Counted from the first letter of the stretch, positions 42,142 through 51,871 are shown. The stretch: 64,000 bases of DNA from Treponema sp. (GCA_024402475.1 JAKSTQ010000001.1:62001-126000); one strand, 5' to 3'. Notes: generated from the sequence alone by a model not told the origin. A program made the numbers and translations.

Positions 42142-43361
42142 TTTTCATTCCTGTCTGCAAAAGATAAAAGCGGTGTATCAAGCTGCGGCAATGGAAGCGT
42201 AATTGTAAATGTGGTTCCTTTTTCAGGTTTAGAAGTTACGTTTATTTCGCCTTTAAATTCCTTGATGATTTTGTACACCATTGTAAGTCCAAGTCCGGTT
42301 CCATTTGCTTTTGTTGTGTAATACGGCTCAAAAATACGGGAAACAGTTTCGGCTGACATTCCGATTCCATTATCAGAAACTGTCAGTATGTATTTATCGT
42401 CTTTTACAGAAGAAGCAATTTTAAGTTTTCCTTCTCCTGGTTTTAAATTTGAATTTTCGCTGATTGCGTGAATTGCATTCTGAGTAAAATTGACTATTAT
42501 CTGTCTGAAAAGTTTATCATCAATCAAAACCCTTACTCGGTCTTTATTAAGTGAAAAATCAATACTGATATTTTTGTCATCAAACTCTGGCTGAATAAAA
42601 GTTTTAATTCTTTCAAGAAGGCTGTCCGGATCAAGAAGTTCAAGAGAAGCGGACACCGGTCGCACTGCAAAAAGAAAATCTACTACAACTTTATTAAGGG
42701 TTTCAATTTCCTCATTAACAACATTCAGGTAATTTTCCATGAATTTAGGGTCAGGAAGCATTCCATCTTTTGAACGGGCTGCTGAAAGTGCCTTTTGTAT
42801 AAGCTGAATATGAATACTTATTGCGGCCAGAGGATTTTTGATTTCATGGGCTACGCTTGCTGCAAGATTTGTAAGGCTTGCAAGGTTTTCCATTCTGTGA
42901 ATCAAAACTTCCTGATTGCGTTTTTCTGTTATATCACGTAGAACTATAACTGAACCTTCAATTTCATCTTTATGAACGAAAGGTGTTATTGAAATTGTTA
43001 TAAAGCGTACTTTATCTCCTGCTGTCACTACAGTAAATTCATTAGAAACATTTGTCTTATTTGTTACTGCACAGTTTTCCAGAAATGATGCTATCTGTTC
43101 ATCTTTTATCAATTTAAAGACTTTTGTTTTATCATTAAGTGCATCTTCTACGCTTGTAGCAAATGGAATATATCGAAGCATTGCCTTGTTTGTGTAGATT
43201 ACATGCCATTTTGTATCCACAATTAAAAGGCCGACCTGAACTGATTCCAGGATTGAAGACAGCATACTGTTCTGCGTAGAATACTGATCCAGGATCTGAA
43301 CAATCTGTGCTTCTGAAAGTTTTGAAATTTTATGAGAAAGTTTTTCGTTATACCCGATCAT
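42138..43361 (-). CDS. atoS: Sensor histidine kinase with PAS domain (AtoS/NtrB type)
   Basis: 407 residues, no membrane segment. PAS domain (about 30-150), HisKA (SVAHEIKNPLAAISIHIQLIQ, phospho-acceptor His about 170), HATPase with N-box IIVNFTQNAIHA, G1 DNGIGM, and GTGLGLTMVYKII. A soluble NtrB-like kinase sensing an internal signal. Partner of the overlapping sigma-54 regulator. Its start overlaps the holB-like gene by 14 bp. Confidence 0.95.
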   Translation of the reverse strand: MIGYNEKLSHKISKLSEAQIVQILDQYSTQNSMLSSILESVQVGLLIVDTKWHVIYTNKAMLRYIPFATSVEDALNDKTKVFKLIKDEQIASFLENCAVTNKTNVSNEFTVVTAGDKVRFITISITPFVHKDEIEGSVIVLRDITEKRNQEVLIHRMENLASLTNLAASVAHEIKNPLAAISIHIQLIQKALSAARSKDGMLPDPKFMENYLNVVNEEIETLNKVVVDFLFAVRPVSASLELLDPDSLLERIKTFIQPEFDDKNISIDFSLNKDRVRVLIDDKLFRQIIVNFTQNAIHAISENSNLKPGEGKLKIASSVKDDKYILTVSDNGIGMSAETVSRIFEPYYTTKANGTGLGLTMVYKIIKEFKGEINVTSKPEKGTTFTITLPLPQLDTPLLSFADRNEK

Positions 43362-44577
43362 AAGTCACCTGCAGAATATTATCATTTGCACGATTTATTA
43401 AGGCAAGTTCCTTTACCAGAGTACTGAATGCATTTTCAACGCTCTGATTATAAATTGTAATACTGGACCAGGTGTCACGGATTTTTTCCAGGCATAAGCC
43501 TGCTGCCTTAGTACCTGCGCCGGAAGAAAAACCTTTTCTACCGATAAAAGTAAGTTCATTTAAAAATAATTTTAAAAGAATGCGTGGTTCAAATTTACCG
43601 CAGTTATTTATAAGTTCTGCAGTATCGGGAATTGACCCGTGAACAATTGCACTGTAAAAATCATTTGCATACTGTTTAAGCTGGTCTGGTGTTACAGGCA
43701 AAAAAGTCTGCAGATAAGAATCAATTGATCTGTCATATTGAACATGATAAACGCGGTCAATGATATTTGCAGACTGTTCAGCAGTTCTTGGATAAAAATT
43801 ATATGTCCTTACACGACTTAAAATTGTCTGCATTACAGCTCCACGCTGAGAAGTTGCAAGAATGAATATAAGGTTTTCAGGCGGTTCTTCAAGAATCTTT
43901 AAAAGAGCATTGCGGACATTTTCCTGCATGCGTTCTGCTTTTTCTATGATGATTACCTTTTTCCCTTCGGCAGCCTGAATATGAGCCCAGCTGCTTAAGT
44001 TTCTGATTTGAGAAATTGGAATTGAATCATACATATAACTTTTTTCAAGTTTTACGCACAGCTCATAAATATTTTTGGTTACTTCAGTTAATTCCTGATA
44101 AGATGGAACCGGATGTGGCGGATCTATAATTTCCAGAAGTTCATCAATTTCTGTTACAAGAGCAGATACTTTTGTAAAATCCTTGTCATCCTGCCATAAT
44201 AATCCGTTAAAACGCATTGTCAGTTTGCGGACACTTCTTATAAACAGATAGCGTGAAGGTTCAACATGAAAATCGTTGCAGACTGCATTGATAAATGTAT
44301 TACGGCTTGCAGCAATTTCAAGACAGCAGTCTCTTGGTCCAAGAAGCATGGTATTTGTGCTGACAAGAGCTTTATGCTGCATGCAGGATGAACAGGTACA
44401 CTTCCAGGAACCAAGCTTTTGTCCCCTGCAGGAAAGTATTCTTGCAGTTTCCAAAGCGGCTGTTAATTTACCCTGAGAATCCGGACCACTGAATAATAGA
44501 GCACCCGGGAGTTTATCCTTTTTTAAGTCTTCTGATAATAACTGCGAAGCGCTCTGGTAAAGAAGATTATCATACAT
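43348..44577 (-). CDS. holB: DNA polymerase III delta'-like clamp-loader subunit
   Basis: 409 residues. Clamp-loader AAA+ fold: LPGALLFSGPDSQGKLTAALETARILSC with a weakened P-loop (GPDSQGKL rather than GK[ST]), a Zn-type cluster (C-x9-C-x-C-x2-C), KVIIIEKAERMQENVRNALLKILEEPPENLIFILAT and SRVRTYNF. This pattern fits delta', which does not hydrolyse ATP. The long insert between the Zn cluster and sensor region (about 85-195) is unusual. Overlaps cvpA by 8 bp. Confidence 0.82.
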   Translation of the reverse strand: MYDNLLYQSASQLLSEDLKKDKLPGALLFSGPDSQGKLTAALETARILSCRGQKLGSWKCTCSSCMQHKALVSTNTMLLGPRDCCLEIAASRNTFINAVCNDFHVEPSRYLFIRSVRKLTMRFNGLLWQDDKDFTKVSALVTEIDELLEIIDPPHPVPSYQELTEVTKNIYELCVKLEKSYMYDSIPISQIRNLSSWAHIQAAEGKKVIIIEKAERMQENVRNALLKILEEPPENLIFILATSQRGAVMQTILSRVRTYNFYPRTAEQSANIIDRVYHVQYDRSIDSYLQTFLPVTPDQLKQYANDFYSAIVHGSIPDTAELINNCGKFEPRILLKLFLNELTFIGRKGFSSGAGTKAAGLCLEKIRDTWSSITIYNQSVENAFSTLVKELALINRANDNILQVTYDRV

Positions 44578-45079
44578 TGTTGCCGATCTCCTTTAATTCC
44601 TGTGGTGCATCCGGATGATTCAATAAAAACTGGAATATTCTGCAGAAGAAAGAATCATCACGCATTTTCTGTGTATCTATCCATGGCTGAAGAACCTGCA
44701 GGATCATAATAATGATACAGATAAAAAGAATAGCCTCTACAATTCCAAAAATAAAACCAAGACCATGATCAAGGCTTGTAAAAATTGTTCCTGAAAAAAT
44801 AGATTTTAATGCAAGCTGAATTATTTTCACAATAAGGAATAAACCTACAAAAATTATTACAAATGCAAGAACTTTTGCAAGATAAACATTCATAACATCT
44901 GAAAGATATGGTTCAAGCAAAGGACTTAATTTAATGGATCCGAATGCACAAAGAATGAATGCACCCACACCAAAAACTTCGTCAATAAAGCCTTTGATTG
45001 CAGCCTTAATACAAAAGATTAAAGCAATGAGAACAAATATAATATCAACAGTCGTTACATGTGACATAATTGAGGTCAA
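44570..45079 (-). CDS. cvpA: CvpA family membrane protein
   Basis: 169 residues with four hydrophobic segments and the CvpA pattern (TVDIIFVLIALIFCIKAAIKGFIDEVFGVGAFI...LDHGLGFIFGIVEAILFICIII). The family is linked to colicin V export and envelope stress; the molecular role is unsettled. Overlaps murG by 4 bp (ATGA). Confidence 0.9.
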   Translation of the reverse strand: MTSIMSHVTTVDIIFVLIALIFCIKAAIKGFIDEVFGVGAFILCAFGSIKLSPLLEPYLSDVMNVYLAKVLAFVIIFVGLFLIVKIIQLALKSIFSGTIFTSLDHGLGFIFGIVEAILFICIIIMILQVLQPWIDTQKMRDDSFFCRIFQFLLNHPDAPQELKEIGNNV

Positions 45080-46239
45080 TTCGAACCTTCCGAAAATGCC
45101 TGATCAAAAATAATTTTTGCAATTTTATATGCAGGTCGATCAGCAGGTAAAATTGCTTTACATTCTTTAGAGAATGCTGTTCTGTTTTTCTTATCAAGCA
45201 TTGATTCAAGTGCATTTTTAAGTGCAGAAGAAGTTGCATTTTTACCGGTAAGAACAATAGCAGCATCCTTTGATGCAAAAAATTCTGCATTGTCAACCTG
45301 ATCGCCGCGGGTTCCTGCTCCGCATAGAGGAATAAGAACCATTGGTTTTGTTAAAACTGCACATTCCCACAAAGAGTTTGCACCTGCCCTTGAAAGAACA
45401 ACATCACTTGCTGCAATTACATGAGGCATTTCATTATAAATAAACGGATACGGCTTGTAATAATCTTTGAGTTTTTCATCAAGTTCAGGTTCAACAAAAC
45501 CATTTTTCTGTCCAGTCTGATGAACAACATAAAAATTCTGACACAGCCATGAAATATTTTCAGAAACAAGATCATTGATCTGTTTTGCGCCAAGACTTCC
45601 ACCCATAACAAGAAGAACAGGCTTTTTGCTTTTTGCAGGAAGTCCAAGGAACTGTTTGCCAAGCGCCAGGTCTGTGTTATAAAAAACAGGACGAACCGGG
45701 TTTCCGGTTACAACTACCTTATCGCTTTTTGAAGCAAGATACTTTTTTGTTTCTTCATAGGAAACAAGAAGTTTTTTTGCAAAACGGCTGTTAATTCTGT
45801 TTGCAAGTCCCGGTGTGTAATCACATTCATGTGTAAATACAGGAATCCCAAGAATCTTTGCAGCAAAACACGGTGGTACACTTACAAAGCCGCCTTTAGA
45901 AAACAATACGGCCGGTCTGTTCTTAAGAAGAATAAAAAATGAACAGATACAGCCCATCATAATCTTGAATGGATCTGTAACATTTTTGAAAGAAAAATAT
46001 CTGCGCAGTTTTCCAGAAGGAATTCCATAAAACTTATCGATACTTGGTACCGAATCCGGACCGCAGTTTTTTTCTACGATAGTACGGTCCATTCCTTTTG
46101 AGCAGCCGATCCAGATAAGTTTAATTTCTTTATCAGCGCACAAAGTACGCAATTCATCAGCAACAGCAAGACCAGGATAAATATGTCCTCCTGTTCCGCC
46201 GCCAGTAAGTGCAATTACAATTTTGTTGTTTTTTTTCAT
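45076..46239 (-). CDS. murG: UDP-GlcNAc:lipid I N-acetylglucosaminyltransferase MurG
   Basis: 387 residues from the ATG at 46237-46239; an upstream in-frame TTG at 46266 would overlap the ankyrin gene. Makes lipid II at the inner face of the membrane. N-terminal TGGGTGGHIYPGLAVADEL is the first G loop; VVTGNPVR, LVMGGSLGAKQINDL (second G loop) and LSRAGANSLWE then LIPLCGAGTRGDQVDNAEFF are the remaining signatures. Four bases separate it from the ankyrin gene. Confidence 0.97.
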   Translation of the reverse strand: MKKNNKIVIALTGGGTGGHIYPGLAVADELRTLCADKEIKLIWIGCSKGMDRTIVEKNCGPDSVPSIDKFYGIPSGKLRRYFSFKNVTDPFKIMMGCICSFFILLKNRPAVLFSKGGFVSVPPCFAAKILGIPVFTHECDYTPGLANRINSRFAKKLLVSYEETKKYLASKSDKVVVTGNPVRPVFYNTDLALGKQFLGLPAKSKKPVLLVMGGSLGAKQINDLVSENISWLCQNFYVVHQTGQKNGFVEPELDEKLKDYYKPYPFIYNEMPHVIAASDVVLSRAGANSLWECAVLTKPMVLIPLCGAGTRGDQVDNAEFFASKDAAIVLTGKNATSSALKNALESMLDKKNRTAFSKECKAILPADRPAYKIAKIIFDQAFSEGSN

Positions 46240-46243
46240 ATTT

Positions 46244-47140
46244 TTAGTCTTTATGATATTTATCAAGTATGTCTACAATGTCATTGCGTTTGAAAAGTTT
46301 AGCATATTCATAAGCTGACATTCCCATTTCGTCTTTGATGTCTGGGTCTGCACCTGCTTCAACAAGCAGACGGCACATATCTTCTTTTCCAGCACCAACT
46401 GCCAGCACCAGAACAGACTGACCATCGCGGCTTATAAAATCAAGGCGTGCACCTTTTTCTACAAGAATCTTTGCAATTTCGATATTGTTTTTCCAGACTG
46501 CATCCATTACAGCAGAATATCCGCGGTCATTTGCAATTTCGTCGATATTGACATTAAAAGTTAAAAGCCATTTTACACATTCACTGTTATTAGAACGAAC
46601 AGCAACATTAAGCATAGGAATGCCTTCTGAAGTCTTACAGTTAACGTCAATTCCGGCATCGATGAATTTCTGGCAGATATCACGATTGTCTTTTCCGACA
46701 TGATATGCAAAACAGTCAGCTGTAAACGGAATTCCTTCATTGAACAGATCAGAGAAAGCTGTTCTTGACTTATCTTCAACTTTGATTTCGTCAATCTGAC
46801 TTTCAATTTTATCAAGCATCTCCTGAGCACCTGCAAAAACAGATACATTCTTGAAATACTTCATGTTGCCTGACCATTCATTTTGTAATGTGTACAGTTT
46901 GATTGCTTTTGCTACAAGATAACCATAGAAAAAACAGATACTGTCATCTTTAAGCAGTAAATTATCATAAATTATTACATGTGTTGCGGTTTTTATTTTT
47001 AAATTAATGTTTTCATCTTCGAGATTTTTTACTTCTCCAGTTTCAAGAACAGAAGCTTCGATGCCATAACGGGCAAGTACAGTACTTACCTTCTGGGCAT
47101 TCACTTCTTCTTCCTTGCGATAAATAATTAACCATTCCAT
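46244..47140 (-). CDS. Ankyrin-repeat protein of unknown function
   Basis: 298 residues from the ATG at 47138-47140 (MEWLIIYRKEEEVNAQKV); the open frame continues upstream through the promoter. The first 130 residues are a soluble domain I do not recognise; four ankyrin repeats follow (about 150-295, for example INVDEIANDRGYSAVMDAVW type). First gene of a six-gene operon with murG, cvpA, holB-like, atoS and atoC. No ribosome site; TATAAT ends 6 bp before the ATG. Confidence 0.87.
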   Translation of the reverse strand: MEWLIIYRKEEEVNAQKVSTVLARYGIEASVLETGEVKNLEDENINLKIKTATHVIIYDNLLLKDDSICFFYGYLVAKAIKLYTLQNEWSGNMKYFKNVSVFAGAQEMLDKIESQIDEIKVEDKSRTAFSDLFNEGIPFTADCFAYHVGKDNRDICQKFIDAGIDVNCKTSEGIPMLNVAVRSNNSECVKWLLTFNVNIDEIANDRGYSAVMDAVWKNNIEIAKILVEKGARLDFISRDGQSVLVLAVGAGKEDMCRLLVEAGADPDIKDEMGMSAYEYAKLFKRNDIVDILDKYHKD

Positions 47141-47146
47141 ACTTAT

Positions 47147-47175
47147 ATTATAGTGAAATTCCATCAATTATGCAA
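47147..47175 (-). promoter_or_regulatory. Predicted promoter of the ankyrin-murG-atoC operon, leaderless arrangement
   Basis: Minus strand TTGCAT (47170-47175), 17 bp, TATAAT (47147-47152), then 6 bp to the ATG at 47140. Confidence 0.68.
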
Positions 47176-47212
47176 AGGAAAAGACAGTTTAAGGACCTGA
47201 AAAGAAAAAATG

Positions 47213-47248
47213 CAAAAAAAAACTGAAGAACTAAAAGTTCTTCAGTTT
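47213..47248 (-). terminator. Rho-independent terminator of tRNA-Phe
   Basis: 12-bp stem AACTGAAGAACT/AGTTCTTCAGTT (47221-47232 with 47236-47247), then a T run on the minus strand. Confidence 0.9.
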
Positions 47249-47250
47249 AG

Positions 47251-47323
47251 TGCCGAGGGTCAGAATCGAACTGACGACATACGGATTTTCAGTCCGGCGC
47301 TCTACCAACTGAGCTACCACGGC
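47251..47323 (-). tRNA. tRNA-Phe (anticodon GAA)
   Basis: Cloverleaf on the minus strand: acceptor GCCGTGG/CCTCGGC, D-arm GCTC...GAGC, anticodon loop CTGAAAA, T-arm GTCAG/CTGAC with TTCGATT. Discriminator A; CCA not encoded, as for the tmRNA. Two stem positions do not pair (U5 with U68 and C27 with U43). Confidence 0.95.
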
Positions 47324-47402
47324 GTTGATGTATATTACTATATAGAATTTACGATTTTATGTCAATAACAATAAATACATTTTTTCAGTTTTTTTTAAAT
47401 TC

Positions 47403-47431
47403 TTGAAATAAATTCTTCCATTGAATATAAT
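47403..47431 (+). promoter_or_regulatory. Predicted promoter of the barrel-protein gene
   Basis: TTGAAA (47403-47408), 17 bp, TATAAT (47426-47431), about 30 bp before the ATG with an AGAGG ribosome site. Confidence 0.7.
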
Positions 47432-47461
47432 TAGTTAAGAAATGCTTAAAAAGAGGTTCTC

Positions 47462-48349
47462 ATGAAAAAACTGCTTGGTGTACTTGTATTCACAGTAACA
47501 ACTATATTTTCGATCAATGCTCAGAATCTTGCTGATTTTAACAGATCCCTTGATTCTTTTCATAACACTTATATTCCTACTTTGCAGAATGCAACTGTTC
47601 AGCAGAATGTATATGCAAAAGCTTTTATCGGTAAACTTTTTCCGGCTTTTCCACCTCACTTCGGAATTGGAATTGACGGCGGCGTAACCCGTCTTGATGC
47701 AACTGAACTTAACAATGCAGCATCAATGCTTGGTTTTACAAAACTTACAAACGATATGATTTTCCCTACATTTTCTGCAAATGCCAGAATCGGTGGTTTA
47801 TTCCTTCCATTTGATCTGAGCTTTTCATGTTTTGGTTTTGATTCATCTAAGATTAAGGGAATTCCAAATGACTTTACTGTAAACTGGTTCTGTATTGGCG
47901 GGGACTTGCGCTGGGCTATTCTTGACGGTTCTGGATTATTGCCTGCATTGTCAATCGGTGCCGGATATTATTATACAAAAGGAATCATCGGAGTTGGAAA
48001 CAGTTCAACTGCTTCTTTATCACAGGAAACAGTTATGCACACAGGTTTTGCTTCAATTCAACTTTCCAAAACAATCATCTTCTTTACTCCTTATGTAGGA
48101 TTCAGAGCAATCTGTTCCAAAGCTGATTCAAAAATTACATGGAGTTCTGCTTCTGGTCTTATGAACGGCGGTGTTCGTATTTATAACGGATATTCTGAAA
48201 AAACAACTGATTTCTGGACATCAATCATTCCACAGGTATACGGCGGATTTGGTCTTGCACTTGGTCCTGTAAACCTTGACCTGAACGGCGGATGGGACTT
48301 CAGAAACCAGATCTGGTCTGCAGGCCTTGCAATCAGAGTCCAGCTGTAA
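47462..48349 (+). CDS. Predicted outer-membrane beta-barrel protein
   Basis: 295 residues: signal peptide (about 1-20, ending FSINA), then alternating hydrophobic/polar strands rich in Gly and aromatic residues (FGIGIDGGVTRLDATEL, GGLFLPFDLSFSCFGF, PALSIGAGYYYTKG, GGFGLALGPVNLDLNGGWDF), ending LAIRVQL. Eight to ten strands are plausible. No family assigned. Stand-alone unit with its own promoter and terminator. Confidence 0.75.
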   Translation: MKKLLGVLVFTVTTIFSINAQNLADFNRSLDSFHNTYIPTLQNATVQQNVYAKAFIGKLFPAFPPHFGIGIDGGVTRLDATELNNAASMLGFTKLTNDMIFPTFSANARIGGLFLPFDLSFSCFGFDSSKIKGIPNDFTVNWFCIGGDLRWAILDGSGLLPALSIGAGYYYTKGIIGVGNSSTASLSQETVMHTGFASIQLSKTIIFFTPYVGFRAICSKADSKITWSSASGLMNGGVRIYNGYSEKTTDFWTSIIPQVYGGFGLALGPVNLDLNGGWDFRNQIWSAGLAIRVQL

Positions 48350-48377
48350 AAAAAACTTTTAATAAATTATAAAAACA

Positions 48378-48421
48378 AAAAAAAGCCTTTGAATATCAAC
48401 GATATCAAAGGCTTTAATTTT
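48378..48421. terminator. Bidirectional terminator between barrel-protein gene and flgE
   Basis: Stem AAAGCCTTTGA/TCAAAGGCTTT (48382-48392 with 48405-48415) extended by TATC/GATA after a one-base bulge; A run on one side, T run on the other, between convergent genes. Confidence 0.85.
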
Positions 48422-48505
48422 TATGAATTCTTTTATGTAAATCCTCAGTTTCTAAGCAGGGTTAATTACTTAATAACTGTTATTACCATTATTTACAATC
48501 CCTTA

Positions 48506-49897
48506 TTAGCGTTTCAAACTCAATACTGTTTCAAGCATTGTATCTGAAGTTTGGATTGTTTTTGCGTTTGACTGGAAACCGCGCTGTGTTGTAATCATAT
48601 CTGTAAATTCAGATGTGAGGTCAACGTTTGACATTTCCAGTGCACCTGCAAGAAGTTTACCTTTTCCTGCAATTCCGCTTTCGCCGATATTTGCTACACC
48701 TGAGTTGTTTGATTCAACATAAGTGTTGTCACCGGCTTTTTCAAGACCGCCCTGGTTAGTAAAACTTGCCATTGCGATTTTACCGATTGCACGGCTTGTT
48801 CCGTTTGAATAAACACCTGTGATTACACCAGAATCATCAATCTTGAAGTTATCAAGGTAACCCATTGTGTAACCGTCCTGGTACCATGCTTTTGTTGAAC
48901 TTGAAGCAGCTGACTGTGTTACTGTATTTTTCTGACTGCCGATTGTACCAAGATTGATGTTCATTGTCTGACGATAAGGGTTTCCGTTTTCATCAGGATT
49001 TGCATCTGGAACTGTATATGAAGCCTGAAGAACGATGTCGCCTTCAGGGTTCGAAATATTTCCTGCTGTATCTGTTACAGAAAGAAGTGTACCTGTATTA
49101 TCAAAGTTTACAAGGAATGTATTTTCTACACCGTCTGTTGTTCCAAGACCAACGCGTGTCTGTGTGTATCCTGCGTTTTCTGGATCAATCTGTACTGTTG
49201 CACGCCACTGGTTAGGGTTTCCAACTACACGCTGGAAAGATACGTTCAACATGTGTGTATTACCAAAGCTGTCGTAGATTTTGAATTCTGTATTCCATGT
49301 ACCTTTAGCGATATCAGCTTCTGAAGCACCTTCTACGATTTCAGGTGTGTTTTTATTAAGGTTACATGCAAAGTTTACATTCTGTGTTTCGTGTGCAGGA
49401 TCTTTCTGACCAACTGGAATTACAAGGTCAGTTGGAGTAGCTGCTGTCTGAATAACCTGTTCACCGTTAAGGTCACGAGCCATCCAACCCTGAACGCGCA
49501 TACCGTTTGCTGGATTAACGAGAGTACCGTTTTTATCAAGACCAAATGCACCGGCTCTTGAGTAGAATGTTTTTTCGCCGTTTTTAAGTACGAAGAAACC
49601 GTTACCACGGATAGCGATATCTGTTGATACTCCTGTTGTCTGAAGGTTACCCTGTGTAAAGATTGTATTGATTGCAGCAACCTGTACACCAAGACCAACT
49701 TCTTTAGGGTTGATACCACCTACTTCTTCTGTAGGAGCGGCAGCACCTGACTGCTGCTGTGAAATCATATCCTGAAAATCAACACGACCTTTTTTAAATC
49801 CTGTTGTGTTTACGTTGGCTACGTTGTTACCAATTACATCCATTCTTGTCTGGTGATTCTGCATTCCTGATACGCCAGAATAAAGTGATCTCATCAT
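48506..49897 (-). CDS. flgE: Flagellar hook protein FlgE
   Basis: 463 residues with the rod/hook termini ([41 protein letters not shown] at the start, [18 protein letters not shown] at the end). Spirochaete hooks are covalently cross-linked by lysinoalanine between Lys165 and Cys178 (known from T. denticola). Here Lys165 (VGQKDPAHE) and Cys178 (VNFACNLN) sit at those numbers. GAGGGTAAC ribosome site, 15 bp after flgD. Last gene of its operon, followed by a terminator. Confidence 0.97.
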   Translation of the reverse strand: MMRSLYSGVSGMQNHQTRMDVIGNNVANVNTTGFKKGRVDFQDMISQQQSGAAAPTEEVGGINPKEVGLGVQVAAINTIFTQGNLQTTGVSTDIAIRGNGFFVLKNGEKTFYSRAGAFGLDKNGTLVNPANGMRVQGWMARDLNGEQVIQTAATPTDLVIPVGQKDPAHETQNVNFACNLNKNTPEIVEGASEADIAKGTWNTEFKIYDSFGNTHMLNVSFQRVVGNPNQWRATVQIDPENAGYTQTRVGLGTTDGVENTFLVNFDNTGTLLSVTDTAGNISNPEGDIVLQASYTVPDANPDENGNPYRQTMNINLGTIGSQKNTVTQSAASSSTKAWYQDGYTMGYLDNFKIDDSGVITGVYSNGTSRAIGKIAMASFTNQGGLEKAGDNTYVESNNSGVANIGESGIAGKGKLLAGALEMSNVDLTSEFTDMITTQRGFQSNAKTIQTSDTMLETVLSLKR

Positions 49898-49912
49898 ATA
49901 GTTACCCTCGTT

Positions 49913-50353
49913 TTAGTTTCCGTATACTGCGTTAATATGTTCCATGCTGTAGAACATTCCGTTTACTTTTACCTGTGGATTTTCGCCACGAGTAATTCCA
50001 TCAACTACACCTGTTATGGTTTCGTCGCCAACTGTAAGTTCTACAGTCTTACCGATTGTTGTTACAGCATCTGAGTTGTTCATAAGAATGGCCATTTTGT
50101 TAAAGCCATTGCTCATGTTGTGCATCTGTTCAAGTGAAGAGAATGAAGCCATCTGTGCGATGAATTCATTATTGTCCATTGGAGCTGTTGGATCCTGATG
50201 TGAAAGCTGAGTGAGCAGAAGTTTAAGAAAATCATCTTTTCCCAATTCCTGGCTTGCTTTACGGCCCTCAATTTCATTCTGTTTGTTGAAGTTGTCTACT
50301 GTAAGCTGAGTCTGAAACTTTTCAGCTGAACTCATTCTTCCAAGGTTTTCCAT
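49913..50353 (-). CDS. flgD: Flagellar hook assembly protein FlgD
   Basis: 146 residues, the scaffold that caps the growing hook. N-terminal KDDFLKLLLTQLSHQDPTAPMDNNEFIAQMASFSSLEQMHNM is the FlgD signature. It lacks the long Fn3/tudor C-terminal part of enterobacterial FlgD but retains the DETITGVVDGI segment. Between fliK and flgE. Confidence 0.94.
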   Translation of the reverse strand: MENLGRMSSAEKFQTQLTVDNFNKQNEIEGRKASQELGKDDFLKLLLTQLSHQDPTAPMDNNEFIAQMASFSSLEQMHNMSNGFNKMAILMNNSDAVTTIGKTVELTVGDETITGVVDGITRGENPQVKVNGMFYSMEHINAVYGN

Positions 50354-50372
50354 TTTTTACTCCGTTACCTTT

Positions 50373-51788
50373 TTATGCTACAACGTTTAACGAATATTTA
50401 TTATCCGCGTTTAATATATCGGCACCTGCTTCAAAGTCTGAAACATTTTCTGCAAATCCTTCATAATATTTTTCTGCCTGGCGTTCATTGTACTGATTGT
50501 TACCAGCATAATTTGAATTTGCATTTGAACCGTCTGCATTTGCAGCTCCTGATTGAGCATATGCAATTTCAAAGTTTGCTGTATCAAAACCGTTATCCAG
50601 GAAAGCCTGGCGCAGATCATTCTGCTGAGAATTAAATGCGTTATAAGCTTCTGTGCTTGTTACAACAATCTTACCGGTAATGTTTTTATCGGACAGATCA
50701 AGAGTTATCTTAACATTTCCTAATTCCTGAGGATTAAGAATGAGATTAATCTTTCCTGTATTGTTATCTTTGAGAATAATATTACTTGCTTTAACAAAAT
50801 CATCACTGTTGTTCTGAATCTGATTTTCAAGCATTGCCTGGAAAGTTGAACCATTTGCAGCTGCACTCTGTCCGTCAAGACTTAATACATTCTTTTCTAC
50901 CTGCTGGTTCAGATTCAATGTCATGTCAACAGTGTTATGATTTGTCTGTTTGATTGATGTAACAAAAGAATTTTTCTTATCTGATACCTGAACTGCTTTT
51001 TTATCAGTCCTCATGTCTGTAACTGTAAAAGTATCTGCAAAAGATTTCTTTTTTCTTGAATCAATTTTTGCAATATCTTTTTTGTTTACAGGTTCAACAG
51101 TCTTTTTTTCTGTATCAAAGAAATCAGTTACTTTGTTACCAGCAGCTTTTTCAAAATTGAATTCAAAATCTTTGTCATTCAATTTTGTTTTAAGTTCCTG
51201 AATATTACGTGCACTTTCTACAATTGCAGCAATTTTAGGATCTGTTACAACAGCAGCTTTTTCTGAAATTTTTGCAGCATCAAGTGTTTTTACCTGAACC
51301 GCATTTTCTTTAACTGTGTCAGCAACGATTTTCTTTGCAGATGAATTGTTCTTCATTACAAAAAGCTGTTCCAGAACTGAAAGAGTTTCAACTGCTTTAG
51401 AATTATCTGCAGTAAGAATTTTAGAATCTTTTGAATCTGCAGATTCTTTTACATCTTTAGATTCTTCTTTTGCAACTTTTTCTTTTGAATCTTCGTTTTT
51501 TTCTTTTAAATCAGATTTCTGTGCAACTTCTTCTGTCTTGTTTTCATCAGCTTGATTTTTGACAGCAGCAGTCTGTGCATCTGAATTTTCTGATTTAGTC
51601 TGATTAACTTGTTCTTTGGTTGTTTCGCGTGCGTTTTCTTTGACAGGTTCTTTTACTTCCTGTGACTGAACTTCCTTTGCAATTAAATCCATAAAGGAAA
51701 TTCCAGAATCACTGGTTTTAAAAGAGGTAGTTTCTGTTACTGTCTGTGGAATAACGGCTGGATCGAAATTAACATTCAAACCCTGCAT
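50373..51788 (-). CDS. fliK: Flagellar hook-length control protein FliK-like
   Basis: 471 residues. A long Lys/Glu/Ser-rich, low-complexity N-terminal two thirds serves as the ruler; the C-terminal Flg_hook domain (about 340-430) includes KINLILNPQELGNVKITLDLSDKNITGKIVV and LRQAFLDNGFDTANFEIAY. Measures hook length and switches export substrate. Lies 19 bp upstream of flgD. Confidence 0.88.
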   Translation of the reverse strand: MQGLNVNFDPAVIPQTVTETTSFKTSDSGISFMDLIAKEVQSQEVKEPVKENARETTKEQVNQTKSENSDAQTAAVKNQADENKTEEVAQKSDLKEKNEDSKEKVAKEESKDVKESADSKDSKILTADNSKAVETLSVLEQLFVMKNNSSAKKIVADTVKENAVQVKTLDAAKISEKAAVVTDPKIAAIVESARNIQELKTKLNDKDFEFNFEKAAGNKVTDFFDTEKKTVEPVNKKDIAKIDSRKKKSFADTFTVTDMRTDKKAVQVSDKKNSFVTSIKQTNHNTVDMTLNLNQQVEKNVLSLDGQSAAANGSTFQAMLENQIQNNSDDFVKASNIILKDNNTGKINLILNPQELGNVKITLDLSDKNITGKIVVTSTEAYNAFNSQQNDLRQAFLDNGFDTANFEIAYAQSGAANADGSNANSNYAGNNQYNERQAEKYYEGFAENVSDFEAGADILNADNKYSLNVVA

Positions 51789-51871
51789 TCTATAACCTCC
51801 GTAAGTTTTTCAGGCACTATGATTTAAGTGCTTGAGTAAACTGTACAAAAGTTACATGCCTTCAGGTCGGT

